Of a stretch of 64,000 nucleotides of DNA, positions 8,184 to 19,100 are shown in pieces. Position numbers and translations under genes: made by a program. Location of the stretch: assembly GCF_014201115.1 (NCBI RefSeq), contig NZ_JACHDO010000001.1, positions 1,736,001 to 1,800,000 of the forward strand, read 5' to 3'. The notes beneath the pieces were generated by a model that was not told where the DNA came from, ran no database searches, and was given only the letters and a program-made list of their open reading frames with translations. Positions within the stretch are counted from its first letter, which is position 1; each line of letters begins with the position of its first letter. This DNA is from Nocardiopsis metallicus (GTDB taxonomy: Bacteria > Actinomycetota > Actinomycetes > Streptosporangiales > Streptosporangiaceae).

Positions 8184-8555
8184 ATGCCGGAAACCACCCC
8201 GCCCCAGCCCACGACCCAGATCACCGCGCAGCACCGCGAACTCCTCGACCAGGTGCTCGACAAGTGGTCGCTTCAAGTCCTGGACCGCCTGTGCGAAAGC
8301 CCTTCGCGCTTCAACGAGCTGCGCCGGGCGATCCCGGTCATCACCCAGAAGTCGCTCACCGCGACCCTGCGGCGCCTGGAGCGCAACGGGATGGTCGACC
8401 GGGTCGTCGTGAACACGCGCCCCCTGGCCGTGGAGTACCGCATCTCCGCGCTGGGCAAGACACTCCAGGACCTCATCGACGCGCTCCTGGGATGGACTAC
8501 GGCCACCATGCCCGAGGTCGAGCGGGCCCGCGAGCGCTTCGACGAACACGCCTGA
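8184..8555 (+). CDS. HxlR family transcriptional regulator
   Basis: A 123-residue winged-helix protein of the HxlR family. It shows DKWSLQVLDRLCESPSRFNELRRAIPVITQKSL, the helix-turn-helix with the typical 'I..KSLT..LR.LE.NG' recognition region, then a wing (VEYRISALGKTL). The family has no N-terminal cysteine consensus here, so it is probably not a HypR-type redox sensor. It is divergent from the RidA-like gene, with repeated TAGGTATC elements between them, and probably controls it. No Shine-Dalgarno sequence precedes the ATG. Confidence 0.9.
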   Translation: MPETTPPQPTTQITAQHRELLDQVLDKWSLQVLDRLCESPSRFNELRRAIPVITQKSLTATLRRLERNGMVDRVVVNTRPLAVEYRISALGKTLQDLIDALLGWTTATMPEVERARERFDEHA

Positions 8556-8580
8556 CCCGGCCGCACGGCTCAGCACCAGC

Positions 8581-9069
8581 TCAGAGCATGCGGTACATGA
8601 TGTGCAGTCCCACGTATCCGTGCTCGGGGTGGCGGAACCCCTCCTGGAGGGTGCCCGCCACCCCGAAGCCCAGTGACTCGTACAGCCGCACCGCGCGGGT
8701 GTTGGTCTCCACCACCGCGTTGAACTGCATGGCCCGGTAGCCCTGATCCCGTGCCCACTCCAGCGAGTACTCGCACAGGGCCCGCCCCACCCCCTGCCCG
8801 GAGCGGGCGGGGTCGACCATGTAGCTGGCTGAGGCGATGTGCGCGGCGTTGCCCATGTGGTTGCGGTTCATCTTGGCGGTACCCAGTACCGTCCCGGCCT
8901 CGTCCACCGCGACCACCGTCCGGTCGGGCGCGGCCAGCAGCCACCCGTCGTGCGCCTGCTTCTCGTCCATGTCCGCCGGGTAGGTGAAGGTGTCCCCCGC
9001 CGTCACGATCGGACGGAAGAAGGACCAGATCTGTGCCCAGTCCGAGGCTTCGGCTTCTCTGATCAGCAT
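8581..9069 (-). CDS. GNAT family N-acetyltransferase
   Basis: A 162-residue GNAT protein. The N-terminus IREAEASDWAQIWSFFRPIV and the acetyl-CoA loop PARSGQGVGRALCEY are typical, followed by AMQFNAVVETNTRAVRLYESLGFGVAGT, the C-terminal N-x-R-A-x-x-L-Y-x-x-x-G-F block. It resembles actinobacterial acetyltransferases of the phosphinothricin/L-amino-acid group in general layout, but no substrate can be assigned. Its 3' end converges with the HxlR gene. Confidence 0.87.
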   Translation of the reverse strand: MLIREAEASDWAQIWSFFRPIVTAGDTFTYPADMDEKQAHDGWLLAAPDRTVVAVDEAGTVLGTAKMNRNHMGNAAHIASASYMVDPARSGQGVGRALCEYSLEWARDQGYRAMQFNAVVETNTRAVRLYESLGFGVAGTLQEGFRHPEHGYVGLHIMYRML

Positions 9070-9135
9070 CCGGACAGCCTGTCAGAAGGCCTCGGACGCG
9101 CGCCTGTCATTATTCGGGGGCACCCGCTGCCAGCA

Positions 9136-9801
9136 TCAGTCCAGGTTGAGCCAGATGGCCACGGCGTCCCGGGTGCCCTGGTTGGAGATGCGGTGCGGGG
9201 TGGTGGAGGGGTAGGTGATGGAGTCGCCGGGGTGGAGTTCGTAGGTGTCGAAGCCGACGTCCACGGTGAGCACCCCGCTGACGACGTTGCCGATCTCGTG
9301 GCCCTGGTGCCTTACGTATTCGGCGTTCTGGCTGGAGTAGGCGCCGGGCGGGTACACGGACTCGAAGTAGTTCATCCCCGGGACCGGGCCCGGGGTCAGG
9401 CGGCGGTAGCGCACGCCGTGGCCGAGCTCGAGAGTGGCGGCCTCGGCCCTGCGGGTGACGGAGACGCTGCCCACACCCGAGGCGGGTGCCGGTTCCCAAC
9501 GCGGCTCGGGCGTCTGCCCCATGGGAGTGGTGTAGGCGTCGGGCGCGGCCGGCTGGTTCGTCTCGGAGCCGAACGCCGTGGCCATGGGCACGTTCAGCTC
9601 GCCCATGATCTGGTACAGCCGCGTGACCGAGGGCCGCATCTTGCCGCGTTCGATCTGGGACAGCGCGCTGGCGCTGATGTCCAGGCGTCCGGCCAGCTCC
9701 CGCAGGGACAGGCCGCGTGCGGTGCGCAGTTCGCGGATGCGCTCGCCGAACCTCTGCTCGTCGAACCGTGGGGGCGCGGGGTTCTCGGTGTAGTCAGCCA
9801 T
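9136..9801 (-). CDS. XRE family regulator with C-terminal cupin sensor
   Basis: A 221-residue regulator. Residues 15-75 form an XRE helix-turn-helix (IRELRTARGLSLRELAGRLD followed by SALSQIERGKMRPS). Residues about 140-215 are a cupin_2 barrel (GHEIGNVVSGVLTVDVG and LHPGDSITYPSTTPHRI). Proteins of this shape (PuuR/SinR-cupin type) usually repress neighbouring catabolic genes and bind a small effector in the cupin. It is divergent from the racemase-NCS1 cluster, and two palindromic sites lie in the intergenic region, so it probably controls uptake and conversion of the same nitrogen compound. Confidence 0.92.
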   Translation of the reverse strand: MADYTENPAPPRFDEQRFGERIRELRTARGLSLRELAGRLDISASALSQIERGKMRPSVTRLYQIMGELNVPMATAFGSETNQPAAPDAYTTPMGQTPEPRWEPAPASGVGSVSVTRRAEAATLELGHGVRYRRLTPGPVPGMNYFESVYPPGAYSSQNAEYVRHQGHEIGNVVSGVLTVDVGFDTYELHPGDSITYPSTTPHRISNQGTRDAVAIWLNLD

Positions 9802-9829
9802 GACGCTGTTAAGTATAGATGCCGATCGC

Positions 9830-9870
9830 GTGAAGCCATTGCTTTAAGGGTTTTGAAGTAATAGCTTCAC
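9830..9870. promoter_or_regulatory. Two tandem palindromic operators
   Basis: Positions 9831-9846 (TGAAGCCATTGCTTTA) and 9854-9869 (TGAAGTAATAGCTTCA) are each dyads of the form TGAAG-6-CTTYA, 23 bp apart. Together they also form a 41-bp imperfect inverted repeat, 9830-9847 against 9853-9870 with 15 of 18 positions matching. They lie between the XRE-cupin gene and the racemase operon and are the likely binding sites of that regulator. Confidence 0.65.
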
Positions 9871-9911
9871 ATGTGCGCGAGGTCACTCTCGCGCGGCACC
9901 GGAAGGACCCC

Positions 9912-10688
9912 ATGCGCATCCTGATCGTCAATGTCAACACCTCGACGGCCATCACCCGCGCCCTGGCCGAACAGGCCCGCACCGTCGCCCGCACCGGAAC
10001 CGAGATCGAAGCGCTCACCCCGCGTTTCGGACCCGCCTCGGTCGAGGGCAACTTCGAGAGCCACCTGGCGGCCGTAGCCGTCATGGACCGCGTCATGACC
10101 TACGACCGCCCCTACGACGCCGTCATCCAGGCGGGCTTCGGCGACCACGGCAAAGAAGGGCTCCAGGAGCTCTGCCCGACCCCCGTCATCGACATCACCG
10201 AGGCCGCGGCGCACACCGCCTGCCTCCTCGGCCACCGCTACTCGGTGGTCACCAGCCTGGACCGTACCGTGCCCATGATCAGGGACCGCCTCACCCTGGC
10301 CGGGCTGCGCACCCGATGCGCCTCGGTGCGCGCCAGCGGCCTGGGCGTCCTGGAACTGGAGAGCGACCCCACCGCAGCGGCGGAGGCCGTCGCCCGCCAG
10401 GCCAGACTCGCAGTCGAACAGGACGGCGCCGAGGTCGTCGTACTCGGCTGCGGCGGCATGGCCGGGATGGAGCTGACCCCAGAGGACACCGCCGGAGCCC
10501 CGGTCGTGGACGGTCTCACCAGCGCCGTCGCCCTGGCCGAGTCCCTGGTCGGACTCGGCCTGACCACCAGCAAGGTCCGCACCTTCGCCACACCGCGTCC
10601 CAAACCCGTCACCCACTGGCCGCTGAGCCCCGGACTCGAAGCACGGAGCCCCCGCAGAGCGCCCGCCACCACCGAAACCCGCCCCTGA
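9912..10688 (+). CDS. Asp/Glu/hydantoin racemase family protein
   Basis: A 258-residue member of the Asp/Glu/hydantoin racemase family (cofactor-independent racemases, including allantoin and hydantoin racemases). The N-terminus RILIVNVNTS and the second-cysteine motif VVLGCGGMAGM are clear. At the first catalytic cysteine the usual CFGDPG-type loop reads AGFGDHG, so that cysteine is Gly. The protein might therefore racemise one way only, use a different acid, or be a lyase-like relative. A basic, Pro/Arg-rich tail follows residue 235. GGAAGGA precedes the ATG. It leads an apparent operon with two NCS1 transporters, pointing to use of a hydantoin, allantoin or similar ring compound. Confidence 0.85.
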   Translation: MRILIVNVNTSTAITRALAEQARTVARTGTEIEALTPRFGPASVEGNFESHLAAVAVMDRVMTYDRPYDAVIQAGFGDHGKEGLQELCPTPVIDITEAAAHTACLLGHRYSVVTSLDRTVPMIRDRLTLAGLRTRCASVRASGLGVLELESDPTAAAEAVARQARLAVEQDGAEVVVLGCGGMAGMELTPEDTAGAPVVDGLTSAVALAESLVGLGLTTSKVRTFATPRPKPVTHWPLSPGLEARSPRRAPATTETRP

Positions 10689-10717
10689 CCCGTACTCTCC
10701 CGGAGGAGCACAGGCCC

Positions 10718-12223
10718 ATGGATGCCTCCACCCCCCGACGCGGCAGCTCGTCACCGCCCGCCAACCACCTGCTCGAAGAGTCGATCCTGCCCACCTGGCT
10801 CAACCAGCGCCCCATCTCCCTGCTGGGCTTCGTCTGGATCTGGGTGGGGCTGGCCATCGTCATCGTGACCTTCCAGTACGGTGCCAACGGCGTGGAGGGA
10901 GGCCTCTCCCTGCCCACGGTGATGCTCATCGTGCTCGCCGCCACCATGACCCTTTCCGTGATCATGACCCTGACCGCGGACATCGGCACCGAACACGGCC
11001 TGTCCTTCGCGGTGTTCCTGCGCGCCCCGTTCGGCACCGTGGGCACCCACGTCCCCTCGGTCTCCCGCGGGATCGTGGCCGCCTGCTGGTTCGGCATCCA
11101 GACCTACCTCGGAGCACTGGCCATCAACGGCCTGGTCGAGTACTGGACCGGGTTCGCCTCCTGGCCCCTGTGGTACGCGTTGTTCCTGGTGGTGCAGATC
11201 GTCAACGTCGCCCTGGGCATCAAGGCGATCGAGCGCCTGGCCTCCGTCGCGGCCCCGTGCATCCTGGCCGTCTCGCTCTGGATGTACTACACCCTGGACG
11301 GCATCGCGGACCTGGAGGGCTCCAACATCTGGACCTTCGCCTCCGGCGGCGACCTGTCCCTGGTGGCGTTCTTCCTGATCAACATGGTGGTCTGGGCGCC
11401 GCTGGCCGTGGACATCCCGAGTATCACCCGCTTCATCCGCACTGTGCCCGGGGAGCGCCGCTTCCTACGCCGCAACCGCAACGTCCTGGTCGCCCAGTTC
11501 GTGGCCCTGCCCCTGATGCAGGCCTGGATCTCCTTCATCGGCGCGGTGTCCTTCATCGTCACCGGCGACTGGAACCCCATCGACGTCATCCAGGGCCAGA
11601 GCACCGGCTTCGTGCTCGGGATCCTGCTGGTGATGATCATCCTCGCGCAGTGGTCCACCAACACAGCCGCCAACGTGGTGCCCGCCGCGCTCAACTTCGT
11701 CAACGCCGCCGCGCCCCACCTGTCCTACCGCTCGGGCGTGGTGCTGGCCGGAGTCGTGGGCACCGCCGTCATGCCCTGGCTGCTGCAGGACAACCTGTTC
11801 ACGTTCCTGAGCTACTACGGCGGCTTCATCGCGGCCATCGCCGGAATCATGGTCTGCGACTACTACGTGCTGCGCCGCCGCCGACTGAACGTGCCCGCGC
11901 TGTACGACCCGCAGGGCCAGTACCGGTACGCGAGCGGGTTCAACCCGGCCGCGCTGATCGCCTGGTTCGGCGCCTCGGGCGCGGCCCTGTGGCAGCCCGA
12001 CTACGCCTACGTCATCGGCTTCCCGGTCGCCTTCGCGGCCTACCTGCTACTGATGCGCACCTGGATCCTGCGCCGCCACCCCCAAGCCGAGATCGACGAC
12101 CCCGGAGACACCTACCTGGCCACCAGCGTGGGCCGCAGCTGGGTCTACGACGCCGAAACGCGCACCTTCAGCCGCCGCACTGTGGACGAGCTGCCCGGCA
12201 AGGGCGACCGCGCCGACATCTGA
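10718..12223 (+). CDS. NCS1 family nucleobase/hydantoin:cation symporter
   Basis: A 501-residue membrane protein with about 12 hydrophobic segments, of the NCS1 (cytosine/purine, uracil, thiamine, allantoin, hydantoin) family. It opens with LPTWLNQRPISLLGFVWIWVG, where NCS1 proteins carry the N-terminal helix 1, and has AACWFGIQTYLGALAINGL, the usual 'W.G.Q...GG' substrate region. TWILRRHP and a long hydrophilic tail close the protein. GGAGGAG lies before the ATG. It is encoded 29 bases after the racemase and 40 bases before a second NCS1 gene. A substrate such as hydantoin or allantoin fits the racemase neighbour but is inference. Confidence 0.92.
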   Translation: MDASTPRRGSSSPPANHLLEESILPTWLNQRPISLLGFVWIWVGLAIVIVTFQYGANGVEGGLSLPTVMLIVLAATMTLSVIMTLTADIGTEHGLSFAVFLRAPFGTVGTHVPSVSRGIVAACWFGIQTYLGALAINGLVEYWTGFASWPLWYALFLVVQIVNVALGIKAIERLASVAAPCILAVSLWMYYTLDGIADLEGSNIWTFASGGDLSLVAFFLINMVVWAPLAVDIPSITRFIRTVPGERRFLRRNRNVLVAQFVALPLMQAWISFIGAVSFIVTGDWNPIDVIQGQSTGFVLGILLVMIILAQWSTNTAANVVPAALNFVNAAAPHLSYRSGVVLAGVVGTAVMPWLLQDNLFTFLSYYGGFIAAIAGIMVCDYYVLRRRRLNVPALYDPQGQYRYASGFNPAALIAWFGASGAALWQPDYAYVIGFPVAFAAYLLLMRTWILRRHPQAEIDDPGDTYLATSVGRSWVYDAETRTFSRRTVDELPGKGDRADI

Positions 12224-12759
12224 CCCCCGACCCGACCCTTCCCGAGCCCTGCGTGAGGACCCCATGAGCAGCACTCCGCGATCCCGACCCGCGCCCAGCG
12301 GCGAACCCGCACACGAGGCGACCCGCACCGACGAGCTGACCGTCCACTCCCCCGACCCCTCCCTGTACAACGACGACCTCGCCCCCGTCCCCGCGAAGAA
12401 GCGCAGTTGGGGCGCGTTCGAGATCTTCAACGTGTGGACCAACGACATCCAGAGCCTGTTCGGCTACACCCTGGCCGCCACGCTCTTCATCTCCTACGGG
12501 CTCAACGGCTGGGCGGTCTTCGCCGGGATCGTCCTGGCCGGACTCATCGTGATGTTCCTGTGCGACCTCGTGGGCCGGCCGAGCGTGCGCTACGGCATCC
12601 CCTACGCCGTCATGGCACGGGCCAGCATGGGCGTGCACGGCACCCAGTTCCCCACACTCATCCGCGGCGTCACCGCCATGTTCTGGTACGGGGCGCAGAC
12701 CTACTTCGCCTCCACGGCCGTGGCCCTGCTCATCACCGCCCTGTTCGGCCCCGGACCCG

Positions 12760-12767
12760 AGGGGGCC
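12760..12767. repeat. Target site duplication, left copy
   Basis: AGGGGGCC occurs here and again at 14118-14125, directly outside the two ends of the IS256-family element. An 8-bp duplication is normal for this family. Confidence 0.9.
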
Positions 12768-14117
12768 GGGAGTGTAAAGGTAGGGGTGTAACTCCAAGGG
12801 GGTAGGAGTGCACCATGAGTGACAAGACGCAGGTCAAGGCCGATACTGGCAGGTCGGACGAAGAGTTCGTCCAGGAACTGAAGACCAAGGCCGAGGCCGA
12901 GGGCATCGAGCTGGTCGGCGAGAACGGGCTACTGGCCCGCCTGACCAAGACCGCCCTGGAGAACGTCCTGGCCGCCGAGATGGACACCCACCTGGGCTAC
13001 GCCAAGCACGAACGCTCCACCGAGCCCGGCGGCAACACCCGCAACGGCACCCGGTCCAAGACCCTGACCACCGAGGCCGGACCCGTCGAGCTCGACGTGC
13101 CCCGCGACCGCGACGGCTCCTTCGAGCCCCAGATCGTCCGCAAGCGCCAGAGGCGGTTGAACGGGGTCAACGGCATCGTCCTCTCACTCTCAGCCCGCGG
13201 CCTGACCCACGGCGAGATCTGCGCCCACCTGGCCGAGGTCTACGACGCCAACGTGTCCAAGCAGACCATCTCCAACATCACCGAGGCGGCCATGGAGCGC
13301 ATGGCCGAGTGGCAGAACCGGCCCCTGGACCAGGTCTACCCGGTGCTGTTCGTGGACGCCATCAACGTCAAGATCCGCGATGGCCAGGTCGCCAACCGGC
13401 CCATCTACGTCGTGCTCGGCGTCACGGCCGAGGGTGAGCGCGACATCCTCGGTCTGTGGGCCGGCGATGGGAACGAGGGCGCCAAGTACTGGGCGCACGT
13501 GTTCACCGAACTCAAGAACCGTGGTGTGGCCGACGTGCTCATGCTCGTGGCCGACGGGATCAAGGGCATGAGCGAGGCGGTGGAGTCGGTGTGGCCGCGC
13601 ACGGTGGTGCAGACCTGCATCGTGCACCTGCTGCGCAACAGCTTCCGCTACGCCTCCCGGGCCGACTGGGAGAAGGTCGCCAAGGCGCTCAAGCCCGTCT
13701 ACACCGCCGCCACCGAGGAGGCCGCTCTGGAGCGGTTCTCCGAGTTCTGCTCCGAGTGGGGGGACAAGTACCCGGCGATCGTGCGGTTGTGGGAGAACGC
13801 CTGGGCGGAGATGGTGCCGTTCCTGGCCTTCGATGTGGAGATCCGCAAGATCATCTGCACCACGAACGCGATCGAGTCGATCAACGCCCGGATCCGCCGC
13901 GCGGTCAAGGCTCGGGGGCACTTCCCCAACGAGCAGGCCGCGCTCAAGTGCGTCTACATGGCGTTGATGGCTCTGGATCCGAAGGGGACCGGGCGGGCCA
14001 AGTGGAGCGCGCGCTGGAAGAAGGCGCTGAACGCGTTCGATCTGACCTTTGATGGCCGGTTGACCGCGACACGCCGCTGACCAAGAACAACAGTTACACC
14101 CTTAACTTGACACACCC
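12768..14117 (+). mobile_element. IS256-family insertion sequence (1350 bp)
   Basis: The ends are 25-bp imperfect inverted repeats matching at 21 positions; the left end starts GGGAGTGTAAAGG. An identical 8-bp sequence flanks both sides. One intact transposase gene fills the element. It interrupts the second NCS1 gene. The intact reading frame, clean duplication and intact host halves suggest a recent and probably still active insertion. Confidence 0.95.
12815..14080 (+). CDS. IS256 family transposase
   Basis: A 421-residue mutator-type transposase, full length for the family. The DDE residues are visible in VLFVDAINVKIRD (D), LMLVADGIKGM (D) and ICTTNAIESINARIRR (E), the last being the family signature. 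The C-terminal W-x-x-x-x-x-x-A-L-N-x-F segment is also present. The ATG at 12815 follows a weak GTAGGAG site. Nothing suggests damage. Its presence inside a transporter gene is the reason that gene is inactive. Confidence 0.97.
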   Translation: MSDKTQVKADTGRSDEEFVQELKTKAEAEGIELVGENGLLARLTKTALENVLAAEMDTHLGYAKHERSTEPGGNTRNGTRSKTLTTEAGPVELDVPRDRDGSFEPQIVRKRQRRLNGVNGIVLSLSARGLTHGEICAHLAEVYDANVSKQTISNITEAAMERMAEWQNRPLDQVYPVLFVDAINVKIRDGQVANRPIYVVLGVTAEGERDILGLWAGDGNEGAKYWAHVFTELKNRGVADVLMLVADGIKGMSEAVESVWPRTVVQTCIVHLLRNSFRYASRADWEKVAKALKPVYTAATEEAALERFSEFCSEWGDKYPAIVRLWENAWAEMVPFLAFDVEIRKIICTTNAIESINARIRRAVKARGHFPNEQAALKCVYMALMALDPKGTGRAKWSARWKKALNAFDLTFDGRLTATRR

Positions 14118-14125
14118 AGGGGGCC
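14118..14125. repeat. Target site duplication, right copy
   Basis: AGGGGGCC, identical to 12760-12767. Confidence 0.9.
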
Positions 14126-15163
14126 TTCCTCGGACTGTCAGTGGTGGGCTGGATCTCCTACGCCATCGTCGCCACCATCCAGTTGGCGCTGTTCAGCCTG
14201 GGCATCAAATGGATCGGTGTCTTCCTGAACTGGGCCGGACCGGCCGTGTACGCGGTCATGATCGCGATGATGACCGCCCTGTGGGTGATGGCCGGCAGCG
14301 ACCTGTTCTCCGAGTTGGGAACGGTGTTCGCCGGGGGCGGGGACTACCCGGGCGGCTCCCTGGCGGCCTTCTCCGCGGTCGTGGGCACGATGGTCGCCTA
14401 CTTCGCGGCGGTGGTCGTCAACTACGGTGACTTCTCCCGGTTCGCCCGCTCCGAGCGGTCCATGCGCCGGGGCAACCTGTGGGGTCTGCCGGTCAGCCTG
14501 GCCGTGTTCTCCTTCCTCACCCTGGTCATCACCGCGGGAAGCTCGGTGCTGTACGGGGAGGCGCTGACCAACCCGGCCGACATCGTCGCGCGCGTGGACA
14601 ACATCTGGCTGACCGTCGTGGCGGCGCTGACCTTCTTCCTCGCCACCGTGGGCATCAACCTGGTCGCCAACTTCATCCCGCCCGCCTACGGGCTGGCCAA
14701 CCTGGCCCCCTCGGTCATCAGCGCCCGCACTGGGGGGCTCATCACCGCGGCCGTCGGCTTCGTCGTGGGCGCCCTGTGGGTCGCCTACATCGACAACATC
14801 GGTATCGCCTCCTTCGTCGACACCCTCGGTGCGGTCCTGGCCCCGCTCTACGGCATCATCGTCGCCGACCACTACCTGCTGCGACGCCAGCGCCTGAACC
14901 TGGACGCCCTGTACTCGGCCGCGCCCGGCTCCGAGTACTACTTCACCAAGGGCTGGAACCTGCGTGCGCTGTCCGCCTTCTGCCTGGCCTCGGTCTTCTC
15001 GGTGACCGCGGTGTGGCTGCCCGCGCTGCAGGCCTGGTCCGGGTTCGTGTGGATCTTCGGAGCGCTGCTGGGCGGTGCCCTGCACTACACCATCGCCCGC
15101 GCCCGCAAGGCCGTGCCCGCGGCCTCCTGACCCGGGTCGCGGTCCGCACTCGCGAAAACGGAC

Positions 15164-15201
15164 GGGCCCGCCTTCCGGAGACTTCTCCGGAAGGCGGGCC
15201 C
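15164..15201. terminator. Bidirectional hairpin terminator
   Basis: A perfect 17-bp stem (15164-15180 with 15185-15201) and a 4-base loop ACTT lie between the end of the NCS1 gene and the end of the convergent UvrA-like gene. It can end both transcripts. Confidence 0.85.
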
Positions 15202-15236
15202 CCTTCGCCCTACGCGTTGGTCCTGGCGCCTGACTC

Positions 15237-17510
<2,274 letters not shown>

Positions 17511-17545
17511 GCTGCTCCTCAGGGTCCGAAGAAATCCTTATGCGG

Positions 17546-17574
17546 TAAACTAACAGCCAGCGAACATTAGTTTA
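17546..17574. promoter_or_regulatory. Dyad between UvrA-like and TetR genes
   Basis: TAAACTAA (17546-17553) and TTAGTTTA (17567-17574) form a perfect 8-bp inverted repeat with 13 bases between. It stands out in this GC-rich DNA and is the likely TetR operator controlling both divergent genes. Confidence 0.6.
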
Positions 17575-17586
17575 TTCCGTAAGGAG

Positions 17587-18432
17587 ATGCAAGTGGTGAT
17601 CTACGCCGGGCAGGGTGACCCGCGCCGCTCCATGGCCCTGCTGTGGCGCGACGGCGAAGCGGCCGAACGCACCGGACCCGGCCCCAAATCGCAGCTGAGC
17701 GTGGACCTGGTCGTGGAGACCGCCATCGGGGTCGCCGACACCGAGGGCATGCAGGCCCTGTCCATGCGCGCCGTGGGCGAACGCCTGGGCCGTACCGCCA
17801 TGTCCCTGTACACCTACGTGGCCAGCAAGAACGAACTCATCGACCTCATGTACGACCACGCCCTCGCCGAACTGGTCCGCGAGTGGGAGGAACCGTCGCC
17901 CCACACCCCGAGCCTAGAGACCGCCACCGACAAGACCGGATGGCGCGAACAGGTCCTGGCCCAGGCCGGCGACCTGTGGCGCTTCTACCTGCGCCACCCC
18001 TGGCACCTGGAGATCTCCCAGGCCCGCCCGGTGCTGGGCCCCAACGAGTACCGGCTCTACGAGTCCCTGGCCACGGTGCTGCACCGCGCCGGACTACCGC
18101 CCAAGGCCATCAGCGGCGCCTACGGCAGCATCCTCAACCTGCTCCGCGGCATGGTCCGCACCGCCGCCGAGGCCCGCCAGTCCGAAACCGTCACCGGAGT
18201 GCCCGAGGACGAGTGGTGGTACGCCCGCTCCGCCCAGCTGGAGGAGGCCGCCGACGACTTCGCCGAGCGCTTTCCCACCCTGACCCTGATGTCCGCGAGC
18301 GGAGCCTTCGACAACACCGACCCCGAGCAGCCCTACCTCGAACGGGAGGCCTGGGAGTCCTTCCAGTTCGGCCTCGACGCCCTGCTGGACGGCGTGCAGC
18401 ACCGCATCGACACCGCAGCAGCGGGCGGGTGA
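17587..18432 (+). CDS. TetR family regulator (TetR_C_1 type)
   Basis: A 281-residue regulator. The helix-turn-helix lies at residues about 40-85 (LVVETAIGVADTEGMQALSMRAVGERLGRT, then SLYTYVASKNELIDLMYD). The C-terminal ligand domain resembles TetR_C_1 (tetracycline-repressor-like, with GWREQVLAQAGDLWRFYLRHPW). It has an unusual extension of about 35 residues before the DNA-binding domain. AAGGAG lies before the ATG at 17587. It probably represses the divergent UvrA-like resistance gene and itself, with release by a drug ligand. Confidence 0.9.
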   Translation: MQVVIYAGQGDPRRSMALLWRDGEAAERTGPGPKSQLSVDLVVETAIGVADTEGMQALSMRAVGERLGRTAMSLYTYVASKNELIDLMYDHALAELVREWEEPSPHTPSLETATDKTGWREQVLAQAGDLWRFYLRHPWHLEISQARPVLGPNEYRLYESLATVLHRAGLPPKAISGAYGSILNLLRGMVRTAAEARQSETVTGVPEDEWWYARSAQLEEAADDFAERFPTLTLMSASGAFDNTDPEQPYLEREAWESFQFGLDALLDGVQHRIDTAAAGG

Positions 18433-18494
18433 ACGGAGCGCGCGGACGAATAAGCCCTGGGCCCGGGGAAGACCCGCGTGCCAGACTGACCGCC

Positions 18495-19049
18495 ATGGGA
18501 AAGATCCACGACTCCATCGAACCCCGACTGGAACGGTTCCTCCTGGACCAACCGGTGTTCTTCGTCGGCACCGCGCCCCTGGATGCCGACGGCCACGTCA
18601 ACGTCTCCCCCAAGGGCATGGGCGGCACTTTCGCCGTCCTGGACCCGCACCGCGTGGCCTACCTCGACTACACCGGATCGGGCACCGAGACCATCGCCCA
18701 CCTACGCGAGAACGGCCGCGTCGTGCTGATGTTCTGCGCCTTCGAGGGGCCGCCCAACATCGTCCGCCTGCACAGTCGCGGCCGCGCCGTCCTGCCCGCC
18801 GACCCCGAGTTCGCCGAACTGCGCGCACACTTCACCAAGGAGCGCACCCTCGGCCAGCGCTCGGTGATCGTCGTGGACGTCCAACGGATCTCGGACTCCT
18901 GCGGGTGGTCCGTGCCTCTGATGGACCTGCGTGGTGACCGCGACATCCTGGACCGCGCCCAGGAGCGCCGCGACCCGCAGTACTTCGACGACTACTGGCG
19001 CGAACGCAACGCCGCCAGCATCGACGGACTCCCCGGGGTCCCGGGATGA
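18495..19049 (+). CDS. Pyridoxamine 5'-phosphate oxidase-fold protein
   Basis: A 184-residue split-barrel flavin-binding protein (PPOX/FMN-binding family). It shows FFVGTAPLDADGHVNVSPKG at the first strands, VAYLDYTGSGTETIAHLRENGRVVLMFCAFEGPPNIVRLHSRGR in the middle and a helical C-terminus. Members reduce or oxidise small molecules or bind flavin/F420; the exact reaction is unknown. CAGACT lies 7 nt before the ATG at 18495, fitting a leaderless start. It follows the TetR gene by 62 bases in the same direction. Confidence 0.88.
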   Translation: MGKIHDSIEPRLERFLLDQPVFFVGTAPLDADGHVNVSPKGMGGTFAVLDPHRVAYLDYTGSGTETIAHLRENGRVVLMFCAFEGPPNIVRLHSRGRAVLPADPEFAELRAHFTKERTLGQRSVIVVDVQRISDSCGWSVPLMDLRGDRDILDRAQERRDPQYFDDYWRERNAASIDGLPGVPG

Positions 19050-19100
19050 GCGCCTTCGCCAGGAAGATCCCTAGGGAGGGGCTCCTGGGGCCGGGCCGAG

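Larger units (their letters stand above)
12264..15130 (+). pseudogene. Second NCS1 transporter, split by IS256-family insertion
   Basis: The gene is in two parts: 12264-12767 (168 codons) and 14126-15130. Removing the insertion sequence and one copy of the 8-bp target duplication joins the halves in frame across GPGPEGA/FLGLSVVG, giving a 502-residue NCS1 protein of normal length. The first half has FNVWTNDIQSLFGYTLA and FWYGAQTYFASTA; the second has VVNYGDFSRFAR and the remaining helices. As it stands, the first part reads into the element and stops after 175 residues, and the second part lacks a good start (GTG/ATG near 14141). Transport activity is therefore very likely lost. Confidence 0.93.
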
